Shown one piece after another: positions 46,763 through 57,672 of a stretch of DNA of 64,000 bases (position 1 is the first letter of the stretch; every line of letters begins with the position of its first letter). Location: NCBI GenBank assembly GCA_001051155.2, contig JYIP02000005.1, positions 3,038,001 to 3,102,000 of the forward strand. Direction: 5' to 3'. The position numbers and the translations under genes were made by a program. The stretch is from Chrysoporthe austroafricana (lineage: Eukaryota; Ascomycota; Sordariomycetes; Diaporthales; Cryphonectriaceae). The notes below the pieces were generated by a model. It worked only from the letters and a program-made list of their open reading frames with translations. It made no database searches and was not told where the DNA came from.

Positions 46763-47811
46763 GATGAGTTGCTGGCGGATTGTTCGTATGCGGGCGCAGT
46801 CGGGCGCGCGGTTCGGCGGGTCTATCGGGCTATGCGATCTCAAGCGATTGGGGTGCGCGACGACGGAGGTGGGCTCTCCTGAGGGGATTATGTTGGTGTT
46901 GGGTGCCGGTGCTGGGCGGGTGGTGGTGAGGCAGCAATGCGCCGGGCGGGAGGAGGGTGCGCGGCGCGGAGGGCGTGTGCAGTATGTGGTGAGCGCAGTC
47001 GCGAGCAGTTATGGACGAGGTGCGCGAGGAGATCCGGTGCGGATCGGTGGTGGTGGCGGCGGGCAGTGTTATTTCGAGTGGCTGGTGTTGTAGGAGGCGG
47101 GCGTGAGGGTTGCAGGAGGAGGACGGGCAGCAGGACGCTCAGTAGGGGGATGCGGAAGAAAAGAACTTGGGGGTGGGCGGGAGGAGGGCTTGGCCTTGGG
47201 GGGGGGTGGGCATTAAGTCGACCGCAATAATAAGGCGTGGCCAGGCTGCCTGGCCAGGCCAGGCCACAGGCCAGAGGCACTACTACCACCACCGTTGGAG
47301 GAGAAGAAAGAGGAGAAGGGCCAAGATGGGGGGCCCCACTCGTGTTCAGAGTACCTGCGCCCAAGGGTGGGGCCCTCGCGAACAGCGCTGGCGGCCCCCT
47401 GGGCCCTGGCACGCCGGGCCCTGGTCGCTGGGTTGCTGGGTGACTGGGTGCTGGCCATACTTACTACTTAGTAGGTATACTCGACCTCACCACAGCATGC
47501 TGTATGTACCACCACCACCACTACTGTAGTACCACGATGTAGGGCGGTACCTGGGCACCCGGCGGCGCAGCCGGTGCTGCTGGGTACCCGGTACCTCGCC
47601 CTCCTAACCTACATACCATAGTAGTACGGACCAGCCCATAGCAGTACCATACATAGTACCTGCTGGCGAGCCCTCACCGACGCACTCACTATACGGCTGC
47701 AGCACGGTGCAGTCAGTAACCAGAGTACCTGGCAACCTGCATCTGCATCGTCGACCACCCCCCCGCCCGCGCCCCTCCTCTCTGGGTCGATGCAATGCAA
47801 GCACTTCAGGT

Positions 47812-47846
47812 GGGAGGAGGAGGAGGAGGAGGAGGAGGAGGAGGAG
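47812..47846. repeat. GGA/GAG trinucleotide microsatellite
   Basis: About eleven GGA units follow one another without interruption. Purine-rich on the + strand. Confidence 0.95.
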
Positions 47847-47930
47847 AAGGGGAGGAGAAAACGGCCACCCACCTACCCACGCATCCACCCACCGCTCGGC
47901 AAGGTCCAGATCATCGCGGGTGGGGATCTC

Positions 47931-47954
47931 GCCATGCCATGCCATGCCATGCCA
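47931..47954. repeat. GCCAT pentanucleotide microsatellite
   Basis: Nearly five perfect GCCAT units. A related GACAT array (three units) follows at about 47995-48010. Confidence 0.95.
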
Positions 47955-48524
47955 TCCGCCGCCGCCGTGGTGCCTTTCCGTGGCCTGCGCTGGACGACAT
48001 GACATGACATGTTGTTTTCCCACGTGTGGCCCTGCGAGGTCAGCTGTGCCTGGGGCACCTTGGCGGGTGCTGCCCTGCCTCGCAAGTGCGCTGATAGTTG
48101 TCAGAGCTTGTCTGATGTGCTCCCGTGCCGCGCGCCCTCTGTTGGCTGTCGAGCGTCGACGGCGAAGCTGCACTACTGCGCTGCGCTGCTCTGTAGTACC
48201 CCGTAGAGACCGCCAGGTACTGTGCTAGTGTGGTTCTATGGCGCTATGGTGCTGTGGCAGGTATGGGGTACAACTCGTATACGGCAACACCGCTGCAGCT
48301 GGACGAGCCTCAGTCCACACAAGTCCACAAGTCCACACATGCCCACAAGCCCACACAAGTCCACACAGGCTGCGGGGGACGGGGAGAGAGAAAGTGAGAA
48401 AAGAGAGAGAGAGGTGGCAGCAGTTGATGCGTCATTTCCTACAACAGCGATAGCAACAGCGACAGCGACAGCGACAGCGACAACACCAAACAACACCAAA
48501 CAACACCACTAACACCACCACTAA

Positions 48525-48588
48525 CACCACCACCACCACCACCACCACCACCACCACTCTGGCCCTCCTCCTCCTCCTCCTCCTCCTA
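48525..48588. repeat. CCA and CTC trinucleotide microsatellites
   Basis: A CCA run (48525-48557) is followed after a few bases by a CTC run (48564-48588). The 60 bp before it are built from CAACACCAAA units. Confidence 0.95.
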
Positions 48589-49970
48589 CCGCCAGCCCGG
48601 TCAGCCCGTCGGTGCGTCCCATCCCGATGGGCTCGCCGTTTTCCCGATTCAAGCCTCGCTCGGCACTATCTAGTCTCTCGTCATAATGGCGCCCTGCTGG
48701 GTTGCTGCCATGGCATGCCGCGCGAGAGGAGGCCGGGAGCATCCAGCCTGCCATCCCATCTGGATCCTCGGCAGCCAGTGCATCCTGACGGTGATCACGG
48801 TCACGGTGACGGCGGTGGTCATGGCCATTGTCATGGCTATTCCCGGCCAGGGCGTCTGGATACTTTCCTCGATCGCAGGCCCAAGGCCTAGGCCCAGACC
48901 CAGACCCAAACCCACAATCTCGATCGTCCTCCATCTCGCCATCTCGATGCGCGCTCTCTCACATACGCACTCACACACACTCTACCTCTCTCTCTCTCAG
49001 CCCTCGTCCGCCGCCGCGTCATCCTGAGCCTGCGACCCCGTCGTGCACACCCCGTCGCGCGTGTCATCAAGTGTCATATCACCCTGTCTCGACAAGCTGG
49101 GAGGCCTCGTGGTCTCATCACGACCGCACCGTACCGTTCGTACCGTACCGTACCGGATGGATCACCACGCATCCCGGCGGATGTGCCGGGCTGACTCCAT
49201 CCACCGTGGAGCCGAGTGCTGCACTGAATCATCGTTTTCCACATTTACCGCTTCCTCCGCCCAACGTGTCGGGTGCACTTATCGATATCTGCCCTAAGCC
49301 CTCCTGCATGCACTTCCGGGCCGCCCTGTCTGTGGGCACCTCCAGCACCACCACCAGCACCACCACTGCCGCTGCTGCTGGTGCTGGTACTACATAATGG
49401 TTCTAAGTATGTACAGCTGTCCCCCGTCTCCCATCCTGGCGTGACTCTCTTCCTCACCGTGCAGCAGCTTGCCCCCCTCCCCCCCGGGGCAACCACAGCC
49501 TGGCTCGTGCCCTCGTCCCACGCCCTCGCACGTCCTCGATCCCCGGGCTTCCTCCCCCCTCCCCATCTGGCGGCCCACTCCTGCTGCCGAGGGAGGGCAT
49601 CACCTGGGCCCTTGGAGCGCCTCATGTGGCCAGCCACCTGCGCACCACGGCAAGGGGGAGGGAGGCAGGCCTCGATCATGTGTGCATCCTCTGCTGTGCA
49701 CACCAGCCACCGGTTCACCTGGAGAACCAACCTGCTGGGCCCTCATGGCCACGGCCGCAGGCGTGATTGGGCCCCCCGGCCGCGGGCGCATCCTCGTGTG
49801 CTGAGACCTGCTTAACTTCGAGACAACCCAACCGATCAGGCGCTGGCTGCACCGTATCACGCAGGCCGGCAGCCCGCCTCTCTACCCAGCCAGTACAGAT
49901 CTCACCGCCATGTGCGCCTGGGGGAGCTCACGGGTCTAATCTCCCGGAGCCCAGGGCGCATGTGTCTGTG

Positions 49971-49971
<1 letters not shown>

Positions 49972-50020
<49 letters not shown>
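49972..50020. repeat. TG dinucleotide microsatellite
   Basis: About 24 perfect TG units, then three TTATGTG-like units. It is the longest dinucleotide run in the window. Confidence 0.97.
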
Positions 50021-50023
<3 letters not shown>

Positions 50024-50779
50024 GTGTTATGTGTTATGATGTGTGTATACGTGTGCGCGCGTGTGTAACAGCACAGCAGGCCCGAAGAAGAGCGAGCAGC
50101 CTGGGACGCCAGAGGACAGGCCCGGCGGGGGGCCATGCTGAGACGTGCGGTCGGGCGTGACGCGTCTCGACGCGACGGCGACGCGTCTCCACCGCGTGGA
50201 GCCGCGTCGACGCGGGAGATTGGGGGCCACGCTCCGGCCAGCCAATGGCATAACACGCCCGCCTCGTGGGGTTGCATCCAGGCGGGGCGGGCTAAACGCG
50301 CTCGTCCCGGGGCTGGTGCTGCCCAGGCCGCCTTGGGTCTGGTCTGTCTGCTTGGGTCTGTCTGCTTGGGCCCTGGTCCTGGCTCTGGCCCTGGGAAGAG
50401 GTGGCTCGGACCCGAGTCCCGACCTCATCTCGTGGTGTTCCCGGGTGCGCGGCGCTGCGGTGGACGATGAGCGTGTGGATGTGGATGGAGGATGGATGGG
50501 GGATGGACGGATGGATGGGACGGCGGATGGGACGGGGAGGGGGACGAGCACCGCACGCACGACGACAACAACGCATCTTCGCATCGCCCCGTCCGCCGCC
50601 CTGGCACCTGGCACCTGGCACCGCAAGCGGTCCCCCCCTCCTGATGGCTGCATCGAGGATGCACCCGCCTCCCTTTGCATGCCGAAACGAGGCTCTCCGC
50701 GCGCACGGTGCGGTGCGAGCGCGCACGTGCGGGTTCGCAGCAGACACGCAGGCACAACGCTCACAACAACTCACGACCA

Positions 50780-50809
50780 CGCACGCACGCACGCACCCAC
50801 GCACGCACG
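50780..50809. repeat. CGCA tetranucleotide microsatellite
   Basis: Seven CGCA-type units with one interruption (CGCACCCACGCA). Confidence 0.9.
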
Positions 50810-50978
50810 ACGGACGGCCAGCGTCGCAGCGGCGGTGAGGCTAGCCCGACGGGCCTGCTCCCAGCTCGACAAGCGCCCCAAGCCCATCCCATCCCCCGGG
50901 CGGCCGGCCTGCCCAAGCCGCCTGCGTGGCCAAACGCCCATGGCCCCCCTCCTCCCCCGACTGGACCCCTACGGCTAC

Positions 50979-51015
50979 ATCCATCCATCCATACATACAT
51001 ACATACATACATACA
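50979..51015. repeat. ATCC / ATAC tetranucleotide microsatellite
   Basis: Three ATCC units run directly into about six ATAC units. Confidence 0.93.
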
Positions 51016-54000
51016 TGGCTAGGCAGTATGTAGCGACCAGGATCCCGGGTCTTGCTGTGGTGTCTCGTCGCCTGCTGCCCGGCGTCATCCAGGGTCCTCG
51101 CGCCCGGAGCCGTTGGCCATGGCTTGAGCACAGTGAAATCTCTGCTCCGCTTGCCACGTCGCACGGGGGGGGGAGGACCCAGCGATGCGATACGATGGGG
51201 GGGCCGCCCTCGGGTCATGGGAAAGCTGTTCCTGCGCGTTGACTTCTTCCATGTCAGCCCTGAGACACATTCCCATGATGGATTGCCTGCGCAGGTCGGC
51301 TCGCCTGCCTGCTCGCTTCTATCCTGGACGCCACATCCCCACAGGTCCGCCGGGGGGGGAGAGGAGGAGGAGGAGGGCAGCGAAGGAGGTAGCCTCGCCC
51401 GTCCGTCGGCTATCTCGCGAGCGCAGCCCCTCCATCGCGCGTGCGTCTCCGTGGTCCTGGTCCTTTCTTGCTTTTTCTCGGGTCTTTTCGTCGGAGAGCA
51501 CCAGCCTCCTCCACCTCGCCCTCCCCCCCCGTCCTCGTCGCATCTGGGAATCATCCGCCGCGTCACCTTGTAATCTAGGTCATCCCACCACACCCTTCTC
51601 GGCCACCCCTGCCCACGTTCCCTCCTGCGCTCTCCCCCTCCCGTTCCTGGTCGGCAACGCCTGCAACCTCTACACCTTACCATGGTACCGCCGCCCATCA
51701 AACTTTCCCTTTCCTGCGCCCCGGTCCGTCCCAACGTTCGGCTCGATCTGGCATCTCGCAGAGCGGGCACACAGTCTGGTTAACCTCCCTCCTCCCCTCC
51801 CTTCCCCGGGGAGGCATCGATGCGCCGGCTAAGCAGAGAACGGAAGCATCGTCCGAAAGCCTGCCCTCGTCTCCCACGTCCCTGTGGCTCTGTTCATTCA
51901 TCTAAGGTTGGGTTTTGTTCCTGAATCATCCGCAGGGCTCACGGGCATCCTGGCCTGACTCGCGCCCGTTGGCAAGTCGTCTATTGCTGTTCCGTTCTTC
52001 AAGGTTCCCGTGCCAGCCGTGCCTCGGGTTCATTAGCGCCGGTCCCCTGTTGTGCAGCATCCACGCGCCGTCTCCCGAGGAACAAGAGCGTTCAAGAACA
52101 GAAAAAGCAATTGACTATCCTGCCGCCCAGGGTTGGCTGTCCGGCGTCTGTAAGCGATGCAGTCTGACCTGCCCGCCATGGGGCTTGCTTCCCCCTCCTT
52201 CGGGTGGCATGTTGTCCGTCGGGATTCAAGCCGGCCTCCCCAACGAGCGACCGTCTGGCTGAAGCCACGCCGTCACCAGTCATTTGCATCGACGACTTTT
52301 TTTTTCCCCCTCCCCTCCCGCACCGCTGGGGGACCCGGGGCATTGCTGTGCAATCTCGGGAGCGCAGCCTCTGGGCCCCCGTGCTGCCTACCGGGCTCAG
52401 CCCAACCGCCCTAAAGTTCAGGGTCCTCGCGCGCGAAAGGCCCGAGAGAGAGAGAGAGACGAGGGCAGGGAAGCGCCGGGCCCTCCTCATCTCGGCGGCA
52501 ATCTCAAACGCCCGCCGCCCACGCTGCGCGCAGACGGGTGATTGCCCTGCCAGTCCAGCGCCAGGCCTCATTTCGCGCCCCCCCCCCTCCCCCAGCCTAG
52601 TACGGGCAAGGGGACCCCCCAGGGCGGCAGAAGGAGATGGGCTTGTTCAGGGTCCTGGCGCGGGAAGGGGTCCAACCTCAGCCGTCCATCTTGAAGATCA
52701 GGGTATCCCGGGGGCTCACTTAGTCGCTCTTGGCCTACGACCTCGGATCGCACCGGGCTCTTGCACGGGGGCTGTCGGCCTACATGCTGCGACTGCTGCG
52801 ACTGCCCTCGTTGGTGCCTCGTGTGAGGCAGGCTCTGAGCGTCCCGGCCCCGGACCGCAGTGGCGCTGGAGTCACTGTGCGGTGGGGGTCGTGCAGCCGC
52901 GTCTCCTGCCTGGGGCCAGAACGTCGAGCATGGCGGCTTTGATGAGCGCGCCGATCACCCTGCAGGGGCGCCCGCCAACAGGTCTAGAATTAACTTTAAC
53001 TACAGCTAGCCCGTCTGCTTGAGTAATAATAGCGCGGGAGTCCATCCCGCGCAGCTGGCAGGGCGTCTGTTCGTGTCTGCCCTGGACCAGCTCGCCCGTG
53101 CCAGCTATATTCGGCTTCGGATCGGCGCCAAGGTAGGTTGTAGTGCTCTTTGTGTGTTTCTCTATCGGTTGCGATGGGCGTTACTATGTTCGCTTGCAGC
53201 ATTTGAACGTGGGGCACGTCGTTTGCCAGCTGCCCTTCCCACGCAAGCCGTAGTTACCTCGCACCATCGCATGTCGACCATAGCAAGAAGTACAGATCCT
53301 CTCGAAGATAGTCAATTATAGTCGGGATATAATCCGCCTCTACTCGCATCTTCCTCTATAGCCCCGATGGAAAGGATGCCATTTACTCCTCACGTAGCCT
53401 CAACGTTCGCCATGGCAGCTTCGCCATGCTTTCATGCTTCCTTCCGCGGCCGGGGTTCCACGACACCCAGGCGGCCCCGTCCTGTTCTGAAGATGAAGCT
53501 GTCCTTATCCACGCAGGCGCATTGTCGCCCATCCTTTCGTTGTTGTTGCTGTTTGTGCTTCAGCCTCTCCCGGTAGGAGAGCAGAGCCATGCGCTCGCGA
53601 ACTCCCCCTATGCATCTGCTATAGGGAACCCTGGTCCGGCTCGGTCCGCACCGTATTAGTCAACATCCGACCTCATCGCCACATCGCCGTGATCGCCTCT
53701 CACCTGCTGAGCAGCGACCCATTTCCGCTCTGGGTTATAACGTGCCAGTGACAGGGCCGGCACGGTCAGAAGAAGGGAGCCACCGGGGCGAGGGAGTATT
53801 TCCATCCCCGGGCCGTGGGCGGAGGCTCACACGATGACAATGCCGTCCGCGGGAGCTTGGATCCGCCCCGGCGGGCCCGTCTGGCCGGGATCACAACACG
53901 GTGGATCGATACGTAACGCCGATGGCCTCAGGAATCGTTCCCGGCTTCGTAATCGCGAGGATGGAATCGCCCCATCACCAGGCTACCTAGATCTGTTATT

Positions 54001-54334
54001 CTGCCTAGCCTCATGCCGATAGCAGACCTCCGGCCCAACAAGAGCTGGGGGTTCCGCCTCCTGGCAGACAAAGGTTCAACCACGATTCTATATGTCTCTG
54101 CCCAGTCCCAAACCGTCTAGGCTCTTGTCTAGGCTTCTACTTCTGGCACACGATACCGCCATAGGAACCAGTCTGACTCATCTGTTCATGAGAATGAGCT
54201 CATTCTTAGATTACGATGTCTAGGCATCTACCCAGATAGTAGGAGACCATCGCATTTAGTATGTCAGGCAGAAGAGATACTTAGTCGATGGCTGAGTGCT
54301 GAGGGCGTTGTCATGTGCACCAGCAAGTAACATG

Positions 54335-54366
54335 TCTCTGAGCAATTCTCTGAGCAATTCTCTGAG
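54335..54366. repeat. TCTCTGAGCAAT tandem repeat
   Basis: Two full 12-bp units and most of a third follow one another in the lower-GC tract. Confidence 0.9.
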
Positions 54367-55040
54367 GGAGCCTGCTTTGTGTCAAGCCTCTTGTCTTTGA
54401 AATTGAGGACCAGAAACCATCTGCCTTCCCACTTGCCTGAATATAAGCCCCAAAGTGACTGATACATACTGTGGTATCATATGGACCTGATTCCTCTCCC
54501 GACTGTTTCGCTTTGCATGTGTTCTTGAGACAAATCATAAAAGAGCCTCTGTGTACCAGTAGCGTGCTCTCCTATGGTGCTCAAGAAATCGGGCTTTAGA
54601 TTGACCATAGTTCCCCTCGCCTCCCTCCTGCTTCTTGATTGGTGGCCATAATAGCCTTTCTTGGGATATATCTGCCTTCCAGATTGGGAAATCCCTCGAC
54701 TATAGCCGCTCTGTCAAAGTGATTTGCCTTGTAATCCTCACCACGGCACATCGAGTGACGGGCGTAGATGAGAGCATTAGATGAGCCTGACTACCTGATT
54801 GTCTCACTTCTGCCTATGTGATTTGCAATATCTCGCCTTGCCTGATGTCTATCTCTTTCTTTGAACGTTGTCCTTACTCTGCCTGTTTATTCAGATGCCT
54901 CGGATTCTATGATAGACTATAGGTCTTATTCTAGCCTTGTCTCAAGTATGCACCCAGAGATGTCTGGAACTTAATTATTGTTCCTAAATTCTGCTCCTCC
55001 ATCGTGCTAGAAAGTTCATGCAGATTCCTTTGCTATAGAA

Positions 55041-55257
55041 TGCGTCACCGCTACAAGGTAATTCACACTGTCCTCCTGAGCATTCGTGCAGCAGTGAAAG
55101 CAGTCACACAGAAGGCATTCGCCCGATTCACCCCTTGCTTCCACTGTGAAAGAGCCATGTGACGCATGCGAATAACCATCCCATCTCATTGTAGGTCCGG
55201 ATTTACACTATCATCACCCTGAATGGCTGAAGCGTCAGTAGAGCAGGCGGTGACGCA
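55041..55257. promoter_or_regulatory. cluster of four TGACGC sites
   Basis: TGACGCA occurs inverted at 55041-55047 and direct at 55160-55166 and 55251-55257; a TGACGC copy is inverted at 55232-55237. Two copies sit in the longer word GCGGTGACGCAT. They lie 30-250 bp upstream of the TATA-like run. The core resembles bZIP half-sites (ATF/CREB, Gcn4-like). The binding protein is unknown. Confidence 0.5.
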
Positions 55258-55287
55258 TGTGAGCAGTGACAGCTTGGAACCAGCGCT

Positions 55288-55300
55288 TAAATATATATAG
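55288..55300 (+). promoter_or_regulatory. TATA-like element of the B-box gene
   Basis: TTAAATATATATA-type run about 475 bp upstream of the chosen start codon. If it is functional, the 5' UTR is about 440 nt and pyrimidine-rich, or contains an intron. Confidence 0.45.
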
Positions 55301-55772
55301 CTGTAGCTACAACTTGCCCACGATCTTCCGCAGCTTGGTCTTTAGACCTGTCGACCACACATCACGACCATCATCAACCTCTTCGCGGCCTCACTCCTTC
55401 AGCTTGACCAACCACACTTTTCCGCCGTGATCAGCGAGTGTGAGGACATTTGTTTCCTTCTGCCAGCGAAAATCGGCATCTTCCGCCTGGAGGGTTACTG
55501 CTACGTGACCAGGTCCCCAAAAACTACATATAGCCTCCTCCAGACTGCTTAGGTTGGTCCTCAACTTTCCTCCTAACCCATCCATCCTCCCAACTTGGGG
55601 TATTCCCCATATAGCCCTGGGGGGCTCCACCTCCCCTCTCTCCTCTATTATCCTCCCTCCTATCTCACCATATCCCACCATCGGTGGCCTCAATCGGCCA
55701 TCCCGATCGGTGGCCCCAATGGTCACTCCCATAGGCGACCCCGTCTAATGCTTCCGCCATGTAGAATCCAGC

Positions 55773-57672
55773 ATGTCGCAGCAAGTCCACAGAAGCTGGG
55801 CGCCGAACACCCAGGCCACGGCCAAGTGCGACTTCTGCAACTCGAAGAATCTTCCCCTGCAGGCGTGCATGATATGCCATATCAACATCTGCAGGCCCTG
55901 CATGGCCGGAGGTATGCTGGAGCATGATCCCCAGCACATGGTGTCGCGAGACACCGCTGGGTATTATGACTGGCGGAACAGGGCGGTTCGGACTGGACGC
56001 GGGTGCGGCAACCCGCGACCACGCGCGGGTGCAGAGGCCCAGCAGGGAAGCGTCATGCCAGGCACTCGCGCCCTGGAGCCTCTCGCTGGTGCGCCCTCCC
56101 AGCCGCAGGGAGGTTTCCCGCCTGGATTTCTTGGTGGCGGCCCAGCGGCTGGCGTCAGTGTCAGTGTTCCTTGAGGCCCTCCTTCTCATCCCCATCTTCA
56201 CGACGCATTGCCATAGCTAACCTTGTACTTCTGCACAACAGTTGATGCCAACCATCCCTCCCCAATACGCAACAGCCGCAGCCGCCTTGGGCCTTACGAA
56301 CTGGGGCCTGGCTATGCAGCAGCAAAGCGCGCTGCTTGGCCGGCCTGGACACAATCCTTACCTCCCCCGGTCAGCCAGTCCTATCGCCCAGTACCCTGGC
56401 TATGCGTTCGGCGTCGGCCAGGCGTGGTCGGGTGAGCAAGTCCAGGTCAACCAGGCAGCCGCTGCGTTGGCTGCTATGCGCGGTCGGCAAGAACCTCCTC
56501 GAACCCACGACGGGGGCCACCTCGGCCATATGTCACCTCGTGTCGGTCAGCATTTGCAGAATGCTTCAACTTCGGCTCCTACCTTGGTTCTTCGCGCTCC
56601 TGTCGCTGCCTCTGCGGCACACGCTCATGTATTTGCTTTCCCCCGTCCCTCCCCTCACACGTATATATATTTATGTGTGTGTGTGTGTGTCTGTGATTCA
56701 ACACATACTAACAAGAACATCTCACAGCCTCCTCGTGCCTCTGACCGGCCTGCCGCTGCCGACAGCGGTGCTCCGGGCCCAAGCCGTGGACTCAAGCGCG
56801 AGCGCGACTCCGAGGGCCAAGGCACCACCCACGAGAAGCGACGTCTTCCAGGATCGAAAGGCCGTACTGCTGCTGCTCGTGGCGCTGCCCCTGGCGCTGC
56901 CTCTGGCGCTGCTCCTGGCGCTGCTCCTGGCGGAGCCTCTGGTGGCTCTAACTCGGTTGCTGCTCCTGGTGGACCCCCTGGTGGCTCTAACTCGGTTGCT
57001 GCTCCTGGCGGAGCCTCTGGTGGCTCTAACCCGGGCGCTGCTCCTGGTGGACCCCCTGGTGGCTCTAACTCGGTTGCTGCTCCTGGCGGAGCCCCTGGTG
57101 GCTCTGACCCGGGCGGTGACCCGAGTAGCTCGTCTTCCGATGCTGTCGATGACGGAGCGGCCGGCAACGAGGGTGGGGAGGAGAACAACGCCAGCGACCA
57201 GGAACCTCCCCCTTACGGCGACATATTGAACAACCCGGCCGCGTACTCGGAGCTCGCCAACGAGCGAGGCGACGACGGCGAGCTCACTCAGCGGGCCCGC
57301 GATATCCGGCTCGTGTGGCGCGAGACGGTCGTCTGGGTCGTCATCCACTACGGCTGGCGCGACCTGCCGGAGATGGCCAACGCGCCGCTCAACGAGCGGT
57401 TCGTGCTCGCCTGGGACCGGCTGCGGCGGACGTACGAGGACGAGCAGCAGGGTGTGATGGCGCGCTTCTACGCCGCGGTCGTCCACGCCGGCGCTCTCGA
57501 GGCGCTCCGGCAGGCCGCGCGCGACCTGCCCGGCGAGGAGATCGAGGCTCTGGGATTCAACCGGCTCCGGGAGCCCCGCAACGGCGGGGGCAGTCGTGGT
57601 GGTGGGCGCGGCGGCCGTGGGGGACGTCGGGGACGCGGGGGACGCGGAGGACGCGGAGGGCCTGGGGCGTGA
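55773..57672 (+). CDS. orphan B-box-like zinc-finger protein with RGG tail
   Basis: Function unknown. I predict three exons: 55773-56159, 56242-56628 and 56728-57672, about 572 residues. Intron 1 has a GTCAGT donor and GCTAAC branch. Intron 2 contains a TG microsatellite and an ideal TACTAAC branch with CTCACAG acceptor. Residues 19-55 form C-x2-C-x9-C-x2-C-x4-C-x2-C-x7-H-x3-H, which fits B-box-type zinc spacing. The middle is Gly/Ala/Gln-rich, then a KRERDSEG basic patch. About five 13-residue Gly/Ala/Pro/Ser repeats follow. A helical 110-residue block comes next (LVWRETVVWVVIHYGWRDLPEM...RFYAAVVHAGALEALRQ), and the protein ends in a GRGGRGG arginine-glycine tail typical of RNA-binding proteins. 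An RNA-associated regulator is my guess. A second in-frame donor (56154) would drop two residues. Confidence 0.72.
56673..56690. repeat. TG microsatellite inside intron 2
   Basis: About nine TG units in the second intron of the B-box-like gene, upstream of the TACTAAC branch point. Confidence 0.9.
56925..57120 (+). repeat. 39-bp coding minisatellite (13-residue repeat)
   Basis: The 39-bp unit starting GGTGGCTCTAAC is repeated about five times with small changes. It codes GGSN-SVAAP-GG(A/P)(S/P)-like 13-residue units. The array is in frame throughout, so copy-number changes would not disrupt the protein. Confidence 0.88.

Larger units (their letters stand above)
46763..54000. other. long GC-rich, microsatellite-rich gene desert
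   Basis: Seven kilobases without a convincing gene. Simple repeats are dense: GAG (47812-47846), CCATG (47931-47954), CCA (48525-48557), CTC (48564-48588), TG (49972-50020), CGCA (50780-50809) and ATAC/ATCC (50979-51015). Open frames of 150-365 codons exist in several frames at once and read as low-complexity Arg/Pro/His/Ala-rich sequence, as expected from GC-rich DNA. Stretches of GTACC/TACCATAGTA motifs lie at 47.5-47.7 kb. No rRNA, tRNA or transposase signature was seen. Confidence 0.55.
54001..55772. other. lower-GC intergenic tract upstream of the B-box gene
   Basis: From about 54.0 kb the sequence changes from very GC-rich to near-balanced composition, with few CpG and many TG/CA and TA steps. 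It holds a short tandem repeat (54335-54366), four TGACGC sites (55041-55257) and a TATA-like AT run (55288-55300). A pyrimidine-rich probable 5' UTR leads to the gene at 55773. A 113-codon antisense open frame (55391-55732) is discussed as a finding. Confidence 0.6.

Noticed and set aside
50145..51770. 365-codon (+) and 309-codon (-) open frames in the gene desert
   Set aside because: They overlap each other, cross several microsatellites and have no domain, promoter or splice evidence; GC-rich DNA gives such frames by chance.
52204..53022. 272-codon open frame on +
   Set aside because: Arg/Pro/Ala-rich with no motif, and other long frames overlap it; composition effect.
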